Shown here in pieces: positions 53,472-62,726 of a stretch of 64,000 nucleotides of DNA; the stretch's first letter is position 1; each line of letters opens with the position of its first letter. Source of the DNA: an uncultured Clostridium sp. (lineage in GTDB: Bacteria > Bacillota > Clostridia > Clostridiales > Clostridiaceae). The stretch lies in contig NZ_CAMQZG010000013.1 of the NCBI RefSeq assembly GCF_947039605.1, positions 16,887 to 80,886 on the forward strand, in the 5' to 3' direction. The position numbers and the translations under genes are program-made. The notes under the pieces are model-generated. The model searched no databases and was not told the origin of the DNA. It worked only from the letters and a program-made list of their open reading frames with translations.

Positions 53472-54833
53472 TTACTCGCCTAAAATTTCTATAAGACTCT
53501 TCTTTGTTTGCTTTATCATAAAGTCCATATCTTCCTCATTTATAACATAAGGAGGGTTAAAGTATAGAATATTTCCAAGTGGTCTAAGTAAAAGCCCATT
53601 ATCTAAAGCTTTTTTATAGATTTGGTAGCCTATTCTATCTTTTGAATCGAAAGTTTCTTTTGTTTCTTTATCTGTTACAAGTTCTATTGCATTAATCATT
53701 CCTATATTTCTGATTTCTCCAACATTCTTATGTCCTAGTAAAGCTTCTTTTAATTTAGCATTTAGGATTTCTCCTTTTTTATTTACCATTTCTAATATAT
53801 TTTCATCTTTAAATATATTTAAAACTTCAACTGCTATTGCACAGCCTAGTGCATTTCCTGAATATGTGTGTGAGTGCATAAATGCTTTGTACTTATTATA
53901 ATCATCATAGAAACAATCATAAACTTTATTAGTAGTCATAACCACTGCCATTGGCATATATCCACCTGTTATCCCTTTTGAAAGGCACATAAAATCTGGA
54001 CTTACTCCTGCATGTTGTGTTGCAAACATTTTACCTGTTCTACCAAACCCAACTGCAATTTCATCTGCTATAAAGTGAATATCATACTTATCACAAGCAT
54101 CTCTAAGTTTTTTAAGATATAATGCTGGATAAATCTTCATCCCTGCTGCCCCTTGAACAAGTGGCTCTACTATAACACCTGAAAGTTCATCTTTATTCTC
54201 TACCATTGCTTTTTCCATATGTTCAAAACATTCACACGCGCAATTATCTCTAGTCTTTGAATATGGACATCTATAACAATCTGGAGCTTGTACTCTTTCA
54301 ACATCTATCATTAAAGGTTTATAAACTTCACTATAAATATCTAAATCACTCATTGATAAAGCACCAATAGTTTCACCATGATAAGCATCTTCTAAAGCTA
54401 TAAATCTTTTTTTACCTTGCATCCCACTTTGCTGATGATAGTGGAAACTCATTTTAAGAGCTGCCTCAACTGCTGATGAACCATTATCACAGAAAAATAC
54501 TTTTTGAAGATTATCCTCTGTAACATCTACAAGTCTTTCACAAAGTTCAATAGCTGGAAGATTAGAAAAGTTGGCAAATATAACATGCTCAAGCTTATCT
54601 ACTTGATTTTTAAGTGCATTATTAAGTCTTTCATTTGAGTGACCAAAAAGATTACACCACCATGAGCTAACACAATCTAAATAACTCTTTCCATCAAGGT
54701 CATAAAGATATGCACCTTTCCCTCTTTCTATAATAATAGGACTAAGTTCCTCATAATCCTTCATTTGAGAACAAGGATGCCATATATATTTTAAATCTTT
54801 CTCTATCAGTTTTTGTTTTTCTAGCTTATCCAT
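53472..54833 (-). CDS. bioA: Adenosylmethionine-8-amino-7-oxononanoate aminotransferase
   Basis: 453 aa, class III PLP aminotransferase. WHPCSQMKDYE is the BioA N-terminal signature, CDNGSSAVEAALKM the cofactor phosphate site, FIADEIAVGFGRTG the PLP aspartate region and CLSKGITGGYMP the Schiff-base lysine (~residue 285). A Cys-rich CYRCPYSKTRDNCACEC insertion near 188 is seen in clostridial members. It converts KAPA to DAPA, normally with SAM as donor. It overlaps bioD by 8 bases. Confidence 0.96.
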   Translation of the reverse strand: MDKLEKQKLIEKDLKYIWHPCSQMKDYEELSPIIIERGKGAYLYDLDGKSYLDCVSSWWCNLFGHSNERLNNALKNQVDKLEHVIFANFSNLPAIELCERLVDVTEDNLQKVFFCDNGSSAVEAALKMSFHYHQQSGMQGKKRFIALEDAYHGETIGALSMSDLDIYSEVYKPLMIDVERVQAPDCYRCPYSKTRDNCACECFEHMEKAMVENKDELSGVIVEPLVQGAAGMKIYPALYLKKLRDACDKYDIHFIADEIAVGFGRTGKMFATQHAGVSPDFMCLSKGITGGYMPMAVVMTTNKVYDCFYDDYNKYKAFMHSHTYSGNALGCAIAVEVLNIFKDENILEMVNKKGEILNAKLKEALLGHKNVGEIRNIGMINAIELVTDKETKETFDSKDRIGYQIYKKALDNGLLLRPLGNILYFNPPYVINEEDMDFMIKQTKKSLIEILGE

Positions 54834-55521
54834 AAATTAATCTCCCTAAATCATCTAAATTTAAATCATTAATATCTATTGTTTCTGGTATTGTAACTAT
54901 ATTCTCAATTCCTGTAAGCTTCATTATAATTTTCTTATTATCATTGTGCATAAGACTATTTTTATCAAAATTATTTAAAATAATTCCTTTAATTGAAACT
55001 CCCATTTGCTTTAAATAGTTAACCGTTAAAAATGTATGGTTTATAGTTCCAAGCCCTGCCCTTGCAACAAGAATTACTGGAAGATTTGTCATTTTAACAA
55101 TATCTTCAAGCATTATTTCATTTCCATCTGCAAGACTTATAGGACAAATCACTCCACCACTTCCCTCACATAATGTAAAATCATATTCCTTTGTTATATT
55201 AATATAATCATTTTTTATCTTTTCAAATGATATATCAACACCTTCAATTATACTTGCAAGGTGAGGTGAAACTGGATTTTTAAATGTATAAGAAACCATC
55301 TTATCATAATCTTTTTTAAGACCTGATACTTCACATACAAATTTACAATCCCCGGGGATTAGCCTCTCTTTTTCAATCTCTGCTCCACTTAAAACAGCCT
55401 TGAAATATCCTGCATTTACGCCATCTTCTCTAAGTTTTTTAAGCAATAACCCACTTACAAAAGTTTTTCCTATATCTGTATCAGTTCCTAAAACAAAAAT
55501 CCCTTTATCCATCTTACTCAC
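54826..55521 (-). CDS. bioD: Dethiobiotin synthetase
   Basis: 231 aa. The P-loop is [14 protein letters not shown] near the N-terminus, followed by [10 protein letters not shown] and [13 protein letters not shown], all typical of BioD. It closes the ureido ring of DAPA with ATP and CO2. It overlaps bioA and bioB by 8 bases on each side, giving a tightly coupled bioB-bioD-bioA operon. Confidence 0.96.
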   Translation of the reverse strand: MSKMDKGIFVLGTDTDIGKTFVSGLLLKKLREDGVNAGYFKAVLSGAEIEKERLIPGDCKFVCEVSGLKKDYDKMVSYTFKNPVSPHLASIIEGVDISFEKIKNDYINITKEYDFTLCEGSGGVICPISLADGNEIMLEDIVKMTNLPVILVARAGLGTINHTFLTVNYLKQMGVSIKGIILNNFDKNSLMHNDNKKIIMKLTGIENIVTIPETIDINDLNLDDLGRLIYG

Positions 55522-56479
55522 TAACCTCTAATCCTAATTTATTTATCATCTCTTTATCATCTTTAATCTTATTTCCACAAGTAGTTAAAAGATTTCCTGT
55601 GATTGTAGCATTTGCCCCAGCTTTAAAAGCACTTTCTCCAAAACCAGTTAAAAGATTTCTTCCTGCTGCAAGTCTTATATTTGCAGTAGGGTTAACAAAC
55701 CTAAACATAGCAATAGTTCTTAAAATATCTTCCTCAGTTAAATCTTTTGCATTCTCTAAAGGCGTACCTTTAATTGGCATAAGTGCATTAACTGGAATTG
55801 ACATAATCTCTAAATCTCTTAAAGTTACAGCAAGATCAACTCTATCTTCTATACTCTCACCCATTCCTATAATTCCACCACTACAAACTTCAAGTCCAAG
55901 CTCTTTTGCATACTGAATTGTATCAATTCTTTCCTTATAAGTATGTGTTGTACAAATCTCTCCATAATACTTCTCTGATGTTTCAAGATTATGATGGTAT
56001 CTTTTAACACCAACATTTTTAAGTTTATTTAAAGATTCCTTATTAACAATCCCATGTGATGCACAAAGGTTTATTCCACAATTTTTCTTTAATCTATCAT
56101 AATAATCTACAACTCTATCAAAATCTTTTCCATAAAGCCCTTTACCAGAAGTAACAATAGAAAATCTATTAACTCCCTCACTCTCATTCTCTTTAGCTAA
56201 TTTTTCTACCTCTTCATAAGGCATTAATGGGTACTCACTAACCCCTGTTTTAAAATGAATTGACTGTGCACAGTACTTACAGTTCTCTGAACACTTCCCA
56301 CTTTTCCCATTAACTATAGAACAAAGGTCAACATTTTTTCCACAAAGCTTCTCTCTAATTTCATTAGCTGCTTCTTTAAGCTTGTCCACTTCATTTGTGT
56401 TATACAATGCTAACGCCTCTTCTTTATTTAATTTATATCCATCTAAAACTTTATCTTTTAAATCATTTATATTTATCAT
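55514..56479 (-). CDS. bioB: Biotin synthase
   Basis: 321 aa radical-SAM enzyme with the cluster motif [11 protein letters not shown] (~residue 60-70). [26 protein letters not shown] and [11 protein letters not shown] carry further cluster and substrate residues. It inserts sulfur into dethiobiotin. It is the first gene of the operon, about 175 bases downstream of a near-perfect promoter that is covered by repeated palindromic operators. Confidence 0.97.
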   Translation of the reverse strand: MININDLKDKVLDGYKLNKEEALALYNTNEVDKLKEAANEIREKLCGKNVDLCSIVNGKSGKCSENCKYCAQSIHFKTGVSEYPLMPYEEVEKLAKENESEGVNRFSIVTSGKGLYGKDFDRVVDYYDRLKKNCGINLCASHGIVNKESLNKLKNVGVKRYHHNLETSEKYYGEICTTHTYKERIDTIQYAKELGLEVCSGGIIGMGESIEDRVDLAVTLRDLEIMSIPVNALMPIKGTPLENAKDLTEEDILRTIAMFRFVNPTANIRLAAGRNLLTGFGESAFKAGANATITGNLLTTCGNKIKDDKEMINKLGLEVSE

Positions 56480-56552
56480 AAAAACAACATCCTCTCAAAA
56501 TATCTAATAATATCCCTAATTCCAATTATATAAACCCACATAATTCATACGA
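56480..56552. other. bioB leader
   Basis: 5' untranslated part of the bio operon transcript. A ribosome site GAGAGGATG lies close to the bioB start. No riboswitch is seen. Confidence 0.4.
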
Positions 56553-56554
56553 AT

Positions 56555-56567
56555 TTTGATTATGAAA
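56555..56567. promoter_or_regulatory. Operator-like site O3 of the bio operon (one mismatch)
   Basis: TTTGATTATGAAA, one base from the palindrome TTTGATWATCAAA. It lies within the bioB leader. Confidence 0.35.
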
Positions 56568-56619
56568 AAAACCTTAAAAACTATCTTTTAAAAGCTATTC
56601 ATGCCAAAACTCGACATAT

Positions 56620-56632
56620 TTTGATAATCAAA
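56620..56632. promoter_or_regulatory. Operator-like site O2 of the bio operon
   Basis: TTTGATAATCAAA, a perfect palindrome around one base, about 20 bases downstream of the -10 on the minus strand. Confidence 0.6.
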
Positions 56633-56652
56633 CTATTTCAAAATGTAATTAA

Positions 56653-56681
56653 ATAATATAGTTTGATAATCAAAATGTCAA
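56653..56681 (-). promoter_or_regulatory. Promoter of bioB-bioD-bioA with operator O1 in the spacer
   Basis: On the minus strand TTGACA (56681-56676), a 17-bp spacer and TATTAT (56658-56653). The spacer is almost entirely filled by a perfect copy of the palindrome TTTGATAATCAAA (56662-56674). This is the classic layout for repression by RNA polymerase exclusion. The sequence does not resemble the usual BirA site with GTTAAC halves. Confidence 0.75.
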
Positions 56682-56733
56682 TAATATTTTATTTTCTAAA
56701 TACTCACAGTATGCTTTTATCCTTTTTTTTACA

Positions 56734-56764
56734 TTTACACTAGAGTTACTCCATGGTTTATACT
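56734..56764 (+). promoter_or_regulatory. MerR-type promoter of the FUSC-merR operon
   Basis: TTTACA (56734-56739) and TATACT (56759-56764) are 19 bp apart, the over-long spacer characteristic of MerR-activated promoters. The dyad GAGTTACTC lies in the spacer. The merR gene is the second gene of this operon, so autoregulation is likely. Confidence 0.65.
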
Positions 56765-56818
56765 TTATAATATCAAAGAGATTTGATTTTTCAAAATATA
56801 ATATAGGAGCTGAAACAA

Positions 56819-57856
56819 ATGAAACAAAAACATTTATTAGTAATAAAATTATTAATAACTTTAATATTACTAACTGGAATTTTATATATAACTTTTAATA
56901 TTAGTGGTGCAATACTAGGAATTTGTGGAACTATAATCACACTTGGTATGATGGACAAAAACTTTAAAGGCAAAATGGTTAAAGAATACTTTATAATACT
57001 TGGAGTTCAAGTTTTCACAATTATATTAACTATGATAGCAAATATAAACTATTTAACTTTAGGCATATCTACACTAATACTTTCTTTAGTGATAAATAAA
57101 ATATTTATTTACTACAAAAAATCATCAAGAACAATGGGTTTCTTTTACTTATTTATGTTTATAGTGTATATGAGTATTAAACTTCCTAATATAAATTATT
57201 CTTCATTACTTATAGGTTCTGTAGTATCATCATTATTAATACTTCTAGCTTATTTCATTTTAACTAGAAAATTTTATTTTAATGGAAAAGAAGCTCCAAA
57301 AGCAGAAATTGATATTGAAGACTTCAATGCTTTTAAAAATTTCAAATTTAGATTTAATATATTAAGCTCAATAGCTTATACAATAGCAATTGTTTCAATG
57401 AAATATTTCTATGCCTATCATGGACTATGGCTTGCAATAACTTTATTTGTTGTGTTACTTCCTGATAAAGGTCTTTCACTAAAAAAAGTAATACACAGAG
57501 TACTAGGGACTATTTCTGGCGCAATTATTTATATAGCAGCAACTTATATATTTAGTGGAAGTTTTTCTTTTATTATTACACTAGCAACTATAGCATCCGT
57601 ATACTTTATGTTTTACCCAATGAAATACTACGCTTACCAATCTATTTGTATAACATTTTTTGCATTAAGCATAGACTCATTATTCTACAAAACACAAACA
57701 CATCTATTTTTAAGTGAATATAGAATAATTTTCACAGTACTTGGGTGTATAATAATATTAGTATTATTTGAGATTGAAAAATTAGTAGCTCATTTAATGA
57801 ATAAATTCAAATCAAAAAATTTAGAAAGAAGTGATAAAGATAGATGTATTTCTTAA
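56819..57856 (+). CDS. FUSC-family membrane protein (aromatic acid exporter-like)
   Basis: 345 aa, with about ten hydrophobic segments in two groups separated by a soluble stretch (~residues 155-180). HRVLGTISGAIIY near residue 235 is the FUSC signature found in AaeB/YqjA-like exporters, preceded by PDKGLSLKK. It would export aromatic or related organic acids. The ribosome site AGGAGC is good. The end overlaps the merR gene by 13 bases. Confidence 0.8.
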   Translation: MKQKHLLVIKLLITLILLTGILYITFNISGAILGICGTIITLGMMDKNFKGKMVKEYFIILGVQVFTIILTMIANINYLTLGISTLILSLVINKIFIYYKKSSRTMGFFYLFMFIVYMSIKLPNINYSSLLIGSVVSSLLILLAYFILTRKFYFNGKEAPKAEIDIEDFNAFKNFKFRFNILSSIAYTIAIVSMKYFYAYHGLWLAITLFVVLLPDKGLSLKKVIHRVLGTISGAIIYIAATYIFSGSFSFIITLATIASVYFMFYPMKYYAYQSICITFFALSIDSLFYKTQTHLFLSEYRIIFTVLGCIIILVLFEIEKLVAHLMNKFKSKNLERSDKDRCIS

Positions 57857-58683
57857 TAGGTGAAGTAAGTAAAATATTTGATATAAGTATAGATACTCTT
57901 AGATATTACGATAAAATAGACTTATTCAAGCCTTCTATAATATCAAATTCTGGCTATAGATTATACTCTATGGCTGATTTAAACAAACTTAAATTTATAC
58001 TAGCTTCAAAAAAAATCGGAATAAATTTAAAAGAAATAATACGTATACAAGAAAGTTCAAATATAAGTGACTATAAAGAACTTATAAATAAACAAGAAAT
58101 TCTGATTACTAAAAAATTAGAAGAGCTAACGTTAATAAAAGAGTATATCAAGGAAACTAAAAATAGTTTTTTTGATATGATAAAAGATGATGATTTAACC
58201 AAAATGATTAAACTCAAATTTTCCAAAGAAAATTCAGTTTATTATCATGTAAATATAAGAGAAATATTTAAAGATAAAATGTACGAATTACTTAAATATT
58301 TAAGCAATGAAAATCAAGGCCCACGGTGGTTTTCAGATTACACCTTTACTAATAATGAATTAATTCAAGGTAATTCTATGTATCTAAATACACAGCTTGC
58401 TAATTTAGATATTATTAAAAATACTGAGAAAATATTAAATATGCCATTGGATATTTTTATATTAGAAGCAGATGTAGTAACGTTAAAGGTGAAGGGTTCA
58501 CAAAAAGAGATCTTAGACCATATAGCAAAATTAATAGAATATAATAATTTAAATAAGGAAACTATAATGATTTTAGGTAAAAGATTAGGCCTACTTTTAA
58601 GTAACAATGCTAAATGGTATTATGGCGAAATTAAAATTTTAAAAAATATTAACTATAAAAAAAAGAGTACTAACAGCAAATAA
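57844..58683 (+). CDS. MerR-family transcriptional regulator
   Basis: 279 aa. The MerR winged helix is complete: FLIGEVSKIFDISIDTLRYYDKIDLFKPS, then GYRLYSMADLNKLKFI. A dimerisation helix (~75-125) follows. The C-terminal ~150 residues are an unassigned effector domain, possibly GyrI-like. It is co-transcribed with the FUSC gene and probably controls its 19-bp-spacer promoter. The inducer is unknown. Confidence 0.9.
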   Translation: MYFLIGEVSKIFDISIDTLRYYDKIDLFKPSIISNSGYRLYSMADLNKLKFILASKKIGINLKEIIRIQESSNISDYKELINKQEILITKKLEELTLIKEYIKETKNSFFDMIKDDDLTKMIKLKFSKENSVYYHVNIREIFKDKMYELLKYLSNENQGPRWFSDYTFTNNELIQGNSMYLNTQLANLDIIKNTEKILNMPLDIFILEADVVTLKVKGSQKEILDHIAKLIEYNNLNKETIMILGKRLGLLLSNNAKWYYGEIKILKNINYKKKSTNSK

Positions 58684-58708
58684 ACCTTGCTATTAGTACT
58701 CTTTTTTA
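58663..58708. terminator. Bidirectional terminator merR / large FUSC gene
   Basis: AGAGTACTAACAGCAA pairs with TTGCTATTAGTACTCT, with T-runs on both strands. Confidence 0.9.
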
Positions 58709-60667
58709 CTTTTTGACTAAAGTATTTTTTAATACTTCACTCTTTTTATATGATTTTATCATTTCATAAACATCAAGATATATAAGTTTCTCACTAAGTT
58801 TTTTTACTGTATCAGAATACTTTTTAAATACTGCTTGGCATTCATTCTTATTCTCGACTGGTATAACTTCAAGCTCTTTTCTCATAAGCTTTATACGCTC
58901 CATTCTTTGAAGCCCATTATCCATAAGCGAGTTATCTGAATACTCAACTCTATTTAAAATATTATGAATATCTGATAAAAACATTCTTTGCTCATTTCTA
59001 AATTGTCTAAGTAAATCACTGTCTAGTGCTGTATTATTTATAATCATCTTATTTTCAAAACCTTTAGCAATCAAAATAAGCCTTCTAATCTCTTCTCTTG
59101 TACCTTTTTGAGTATAAATATACATTGTTTTATCTAATATCTCTCCACAAACTGCTTGATACTTTTCAACAAGCATTTCAGTTTCTTTCTCTAGACTATA
59201 TGGGAAAATTATTTTGTTTCCTATTAATACTACTATAATACCAAGTGCAACAAAGAATACTCTATCCTCTGCATATAGCATAATATCCTTAACATTTATA
59301 GTAACTACCCCAAGGAATAATACTGTAAGCATTGCTGTGCTATAAGCATATTTTTTGAAATTAATCATTAAGAATGTTGCTATTGCTATAATCACTATTC
59401 TTGGTTCTACCTCAACAAATATCATTGATAAAGGCAGATAAATTATTGCCCCAACAACAGTTCCTATAATTCTTCCCTTTGCCCTAGTTTTAACTGTATT
59501 ATTATAAAGCTGAGATACTGATGTTATAGTGAATATCATCCACTTTCCAAGTGCTAAATCAAAATACTTAACAATAAAATAGGCTCCTGCAACTAAAAGT
59601 GCTGTTCTAAAAGCAAATATAAATCTAACTGAGTTTCTATTAAAATCACCCTTTAATAATCTAAAAGCTTCTTTAAACTCACTTTTCAACTCTTCCCATG
59701 TTAAAATTTTAGGTTTTTTAAACTTAATCTTTTCAAACTCTAAAAGCTCATCAGTTAAATTATCTATAACTTTAAGACTCTCTAAAACCTCATAAACATC
59801 AACTTCACTTTTTCTATAACTATACTTTTCATTAAGTCTTACAAGTTCTTTATCAAGTTCATGTATACCATGTCCTTTATTTAAAAACCCCTTCAACTTA
59901 GAAAGTAAAATATTCACATCTATTAGCAATGCTTGATAATCTATACTTCCTTTTTTTATTTTTTTTGAAAATTCACTACCTATATTTCCTATATGTTCAA
60001 GTGCTGCAATAAGATTAAGTTCTATATTCTCATCTTCTTGCAAGTAGAAACTGTTATTTCTTTTCTCTAAAATATCCCTACTCCAAATCGCACTAAGTTC
60101 TTTAAATCTTTCAAAATCTTTATTTATAATCTCGCCACTACTAAAATTGTTTATATTTATAATAAGAGAATCTATTATTTGCATTAAATTTTTATTCTCT
60201 AACTCTTTTTTCTTTGTTACTTTTATAAAAATAACTTGGAATACAACAGCTATAATTCCAACACCTATCATACCTAAAACTCTATCACTTAAATTTATTC
60301 CTGTGACATTAGTAAATAAAAGTAATGTATATCCAAATAAGAATGGAAAATAAATTGTTTTATTAAGAGTATATACAACTAAATAAATCATTATAAATAT
60401 TGCTATAAAGTTTATAAAAAATCCTATGTATATATTTAAATTAACCAGATATGGAACAAAACCTATAAATCCTGTTAAGAATGAAATTTTTAAGATTGCT
60501 CTAAATGGCGTTCTTGAAAAATCCTTATTAAGTATTGCTATTAAAAGAAACAGTCCTGTAATTCCAACCATTAAATTATCATGACCTAGATATTTTGCCG
60601 AGACAAAAATCATTGCTGCTGAAAGTAAGAAAATTAATATATTCCCCAAAAGGGACTCTTTGTCCAT
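58706..60667 (-). CDS. Large FUSC-family membrane protein
   Basis: 653 aa. The N-terminal membrane bundle (~10-150, about six segments) is followed by a soluble helical domain (~155-330) and a second bundle (~345-490) with TRAKGRIIGTVVGAIIYLP, the FUSC signature. A helical C-terminal domain ends the protein. This two-bundle form is like YccS/AaeB. It converges on the FUSC-merR operon, suggesting functional kinship, but has its own promoter region upstream. Confidence 0.82.
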   Translation of the reverse strand: MDKESLLGNILIFLLSAAMIFVSAKYLGHDNLMVGITGLFLLIAILNKDFSRTPFRAILKISFLTGFIGFVPYLVNLNIYIGFFINFIAIFIMIYLVVYTLNKTIYFPFLFGYTLLLFTNVTGINLSDRVLGMIGVGIIAVVFQVIFIKVTKKKELENKNLMQIIDSLIININNFSSGEIINKDFERFKELSAIWSRDILEKRNNSFYLQEDENIELNLIAALEHIGNIGSEFSKKIKKGSIDYQALLIDVNILLSKLKGFLNKGHGIHELDKELVRLNEKYSYRKSEVDVYEVLESLKVIDNLTDELLEFEKIKFKKPKILTWEELKSEFKEAFRLLKGDFNRNSVRFIFAFRTALLVAGAYFIVKYFDLALGKWMIFTITSVSQLYNNTVKTRAKGRIIGTVVGAIIYLPLSMIFVEVEPRIVIIAIATFLMINFKKYAYSTAMLTVLFLGVVTINVKDIMLYAEDRVFFVALGIIVVLIGNKIIFPYSLEKETEMLVEKYQAVCGEILDKTMYIYTQKGTREEIRRLILIAKGFENKMIINNTALDSDLLRQFRNEQRMFLSDIHNILNRVEYSDNSLMDNGLQRMERIKLMRKELEVIPVENKNECQAVFKKYSDTVKKLSEKLIYLDVYEMIKSYKKSEVLKNTLVKK

Positions 60668-61267
60668 TACTACACCCCTAAATAATATTTTATATAAATC
60701 ACATAAAATACTCTTTTATTTTATCTTTTGTTTATTGTATTATACGCTTAGTATTTCACCTTGTCGATTCCCTTTAAATCTAGTTTCTACTCCAATTTCT
60801 TTAGTTTATCAAATTAAGCATATCATGTAGACTTTTACATCATTTTACGTAGCTTCTCTTAGTATCTCTGAAAAATCTTCACAAAAAGTTTTTATTTTTA
60901 GAAACCTCCTATATTTTTTGATAAATTCATAATGAAAATGTCCTATATCGCATTTTTAATATTTTTTATTTACTTTTTCAATGATTTTGTTGCCAAATTG
61001 ATAATTTTATATGTTAATTTTTAACCATTTATCATTTTTATCTTCTAAAGCCCATTGAATCGTTAAATGATTTTTGATAAACTTAACTTATCAATAAGAA
61101 ACAGGGGCAAATAATAACAAAGTGTTTATAGCTAGCATCTTTAAATTTCTTATAATTCAGATGGAATTTTAGAAATACTAACCATATGTAAATCACTTTA
61201 ATCTGAACGTTACATAGGATTCAGAAAATTATTAACTTGAACATCACTTTAAAGGGGGAATATAGTA
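60668..61267. other. Long intergenic region upstream of brnQ
   Basis: No intact gene. 60740-60898 holds a possible decayed frame on the minus strand (see findings). An inverted repeat TTGATAA-7-TTATCAA lies at 61074-61094. TTCAGAT and ATCTGAA (61157-61207) can form a leader hairpin, and TCACTTTAA occurs twice before the ribosome site. No T-box or known riboswitch is seen for brnQ. Confidence 0.4.
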
Positions 61268-62557
61268 ATGAATAAAAAAACTAGAGATTACTTAATTATC
61301 GGATTCGCATTATTTTCAATGTTCTTTGGAGCTGGAAACTTAATATTCCCACCATATCTTGGACAAATACTTGGGGAGCATTACTGGCTTGGAATTATTG
61401 GATTCACTATAACAGGAGTTGGACTACCTCTGCTTGGACTTCTAGCTGCTACTAAAAATAACGGAAATTTTGAAGAAATGTCTATAAAAGTTGGGAAAAA
61501 CTTTTCAAAAATATACTCAATCGTTTTATTCTTAATGATTGGACCACTGCTTGCTATTCCTAGAACAGCTGCAACAACTTTTGAAATTTCAATATTACCA
61601 AATTTCTCAGGTTTTAATCCTTTCTTATTTGTAATATTATATTTTGCAATTAACTTAATATTTGTTTTAAAACCATCAAGAGTTATAGAAACAATAGGTA
61701 AGTTTTTAACACCAGTACTTTTATTAATACTTATAGTACTTATAGTTAAAGGGATTATTAACCCAATAGCTGGATACTCTTCAGCAAGCGTTATAAATCC
61801 ATTATCAAACTCATTAGTAGAAGGATACCAAACAATGGATGCACTTGCTTCTATAATATTTGCTTCACTTATTATAGGTGCAGTTAAATCAAAAGGATAC
61901 AAAGAAAAACAAATTGTACAAGTTACTGTTAAAGCTTCTATCATTGCAATAGTTGGACTTGGAATTGTTTATGGAGGACTTATCTTCCTTGGCTCTAGAA
62001 CTGGTAGTCTTGGAAATGAAATGTCTAACTCATCACTATTACTATTCTTATCAGAATCAATCCTTGGAAACATGGGTAGAATAGCAATAGGAATTGCACT
62101 TGGACTTGCTTGCTTCACAACATCAATCGGACTTCTATCAGCAGGTGGAGAATTCTTTGAGAGAATATCAAAAGGAAAACTTAAATACAAAATAAATGTA
62201 ATTGTAATGTGCATAGTAAGTATAGGTGTTGCAAGCATGGGACTTGATAGAATAGTATCATTCTCAGCAAGCATACTTAACATCATATATCCTATAACAA
62301 TAGTACTAATACTACTAAACCTTGCAGATAAATGGGTAAAAGGTAAAATGGTTTACAGAGTATCTGTATATGTAACACTTACAATAAGCATACTAACATT
62401 TGTCGCTGGATTTATCTTACCACTTGATAATATACTAGCATCTATACTTCCAATGTATAGTATTGGATTTGGATGGGTACTTCCTGCTATAGTAGCCTTT
62501 GTAGTATCAAATATCTTTGTAAAAAGAGATAGCGATGCTGAAGGTGAACTTGCTTAG
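61268..62557 (+). CDS. brnQ: Branched-chain amino acid:cation symporter
   Basis: 429 aa with 12 membrane segments. FFGAGNLIFPPYLGQ near residue 22 is the LIVCS-family sodium-site motif, followed by GPLLAIPRTAATTFE and, near 280, ACFTTSIGLLSAGGEFF. It imports leucine, isoleucine or valine with Na+ or H+. The ATG follows AAAGGGGG. It is monocistronic and ends at a strong hairpin. Regulation is unclear; the 600-base upstream region contains two inverted repeats. Confidence 0.95.
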   Translation: MNKKTRDYLIIGFALFSMFFGAGNLIFPPYLGQILGEHYWLGIIGFTITGVGLPLLGLLAATKNNGNFEEMSIKVGKNFSKIYSIVLFLMIGPLLAIPRTAATTFEISILPNFSGFNPFLFVILYFAINLIFVLKPSRVIETIGKFLTPVLLLILIVLIVKGIINPIAGYSSASVINPLSNSLVEGYQTMDALASIIFASLIIGAVKSKGYKEKQIVQVTVKASIIAIVGLGIVYGGLIFLGSRTGSLGNEMSNSSLLLFLSESILGNMGRIAIGIALGLACFTTSIGLLSAGGEFFERISKGKLKYKINVIVMCIVSIGVASMGLDRIVSFSASILNIIYPITIVLILLNLADKWVKGKMVYRVSVYVTLTISILTFVAGFILPLDNILASILPMYSIGFGWVLPAIVAFVVSNIFVKRDSDAEGELA

Positions 62558-62608
62558 TTTCCCCTTATAATCTAGGCTATAGCTTAGATAAATTAAATAT
62601 ATACAAAG

Positions 62609-62646
62609 AAAGGACAAGTTACTTTTATTAGTAGCTTGTCCTTTTA
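62609..62646 (+). terminator. Terminator of brnQ
   Basis: AAAGGACAAG.TAC pairs with GTA.CTTGTCCTTTT, followed by a T-rich tail. Confidence 0.85.
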
Positions 62647-62670
62647 CTTTATCTCATTTTTTAAATTTAA

Positions 62671-62706
62671 AAGAACTATCTAACTTTGAATAATTAGGTA
62701 GTTCTT
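62671..62706 (-). terminator. Possible terminator of the amidase gene
   Basis: AAGAACTAcCTAA pairs with TTAGaTAGTTCTT on the minus strand, but only four Ts follow. Confidence 0.5.
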
Positions 62707-62726
62707 AATCTTATAGCTTGTCCACT

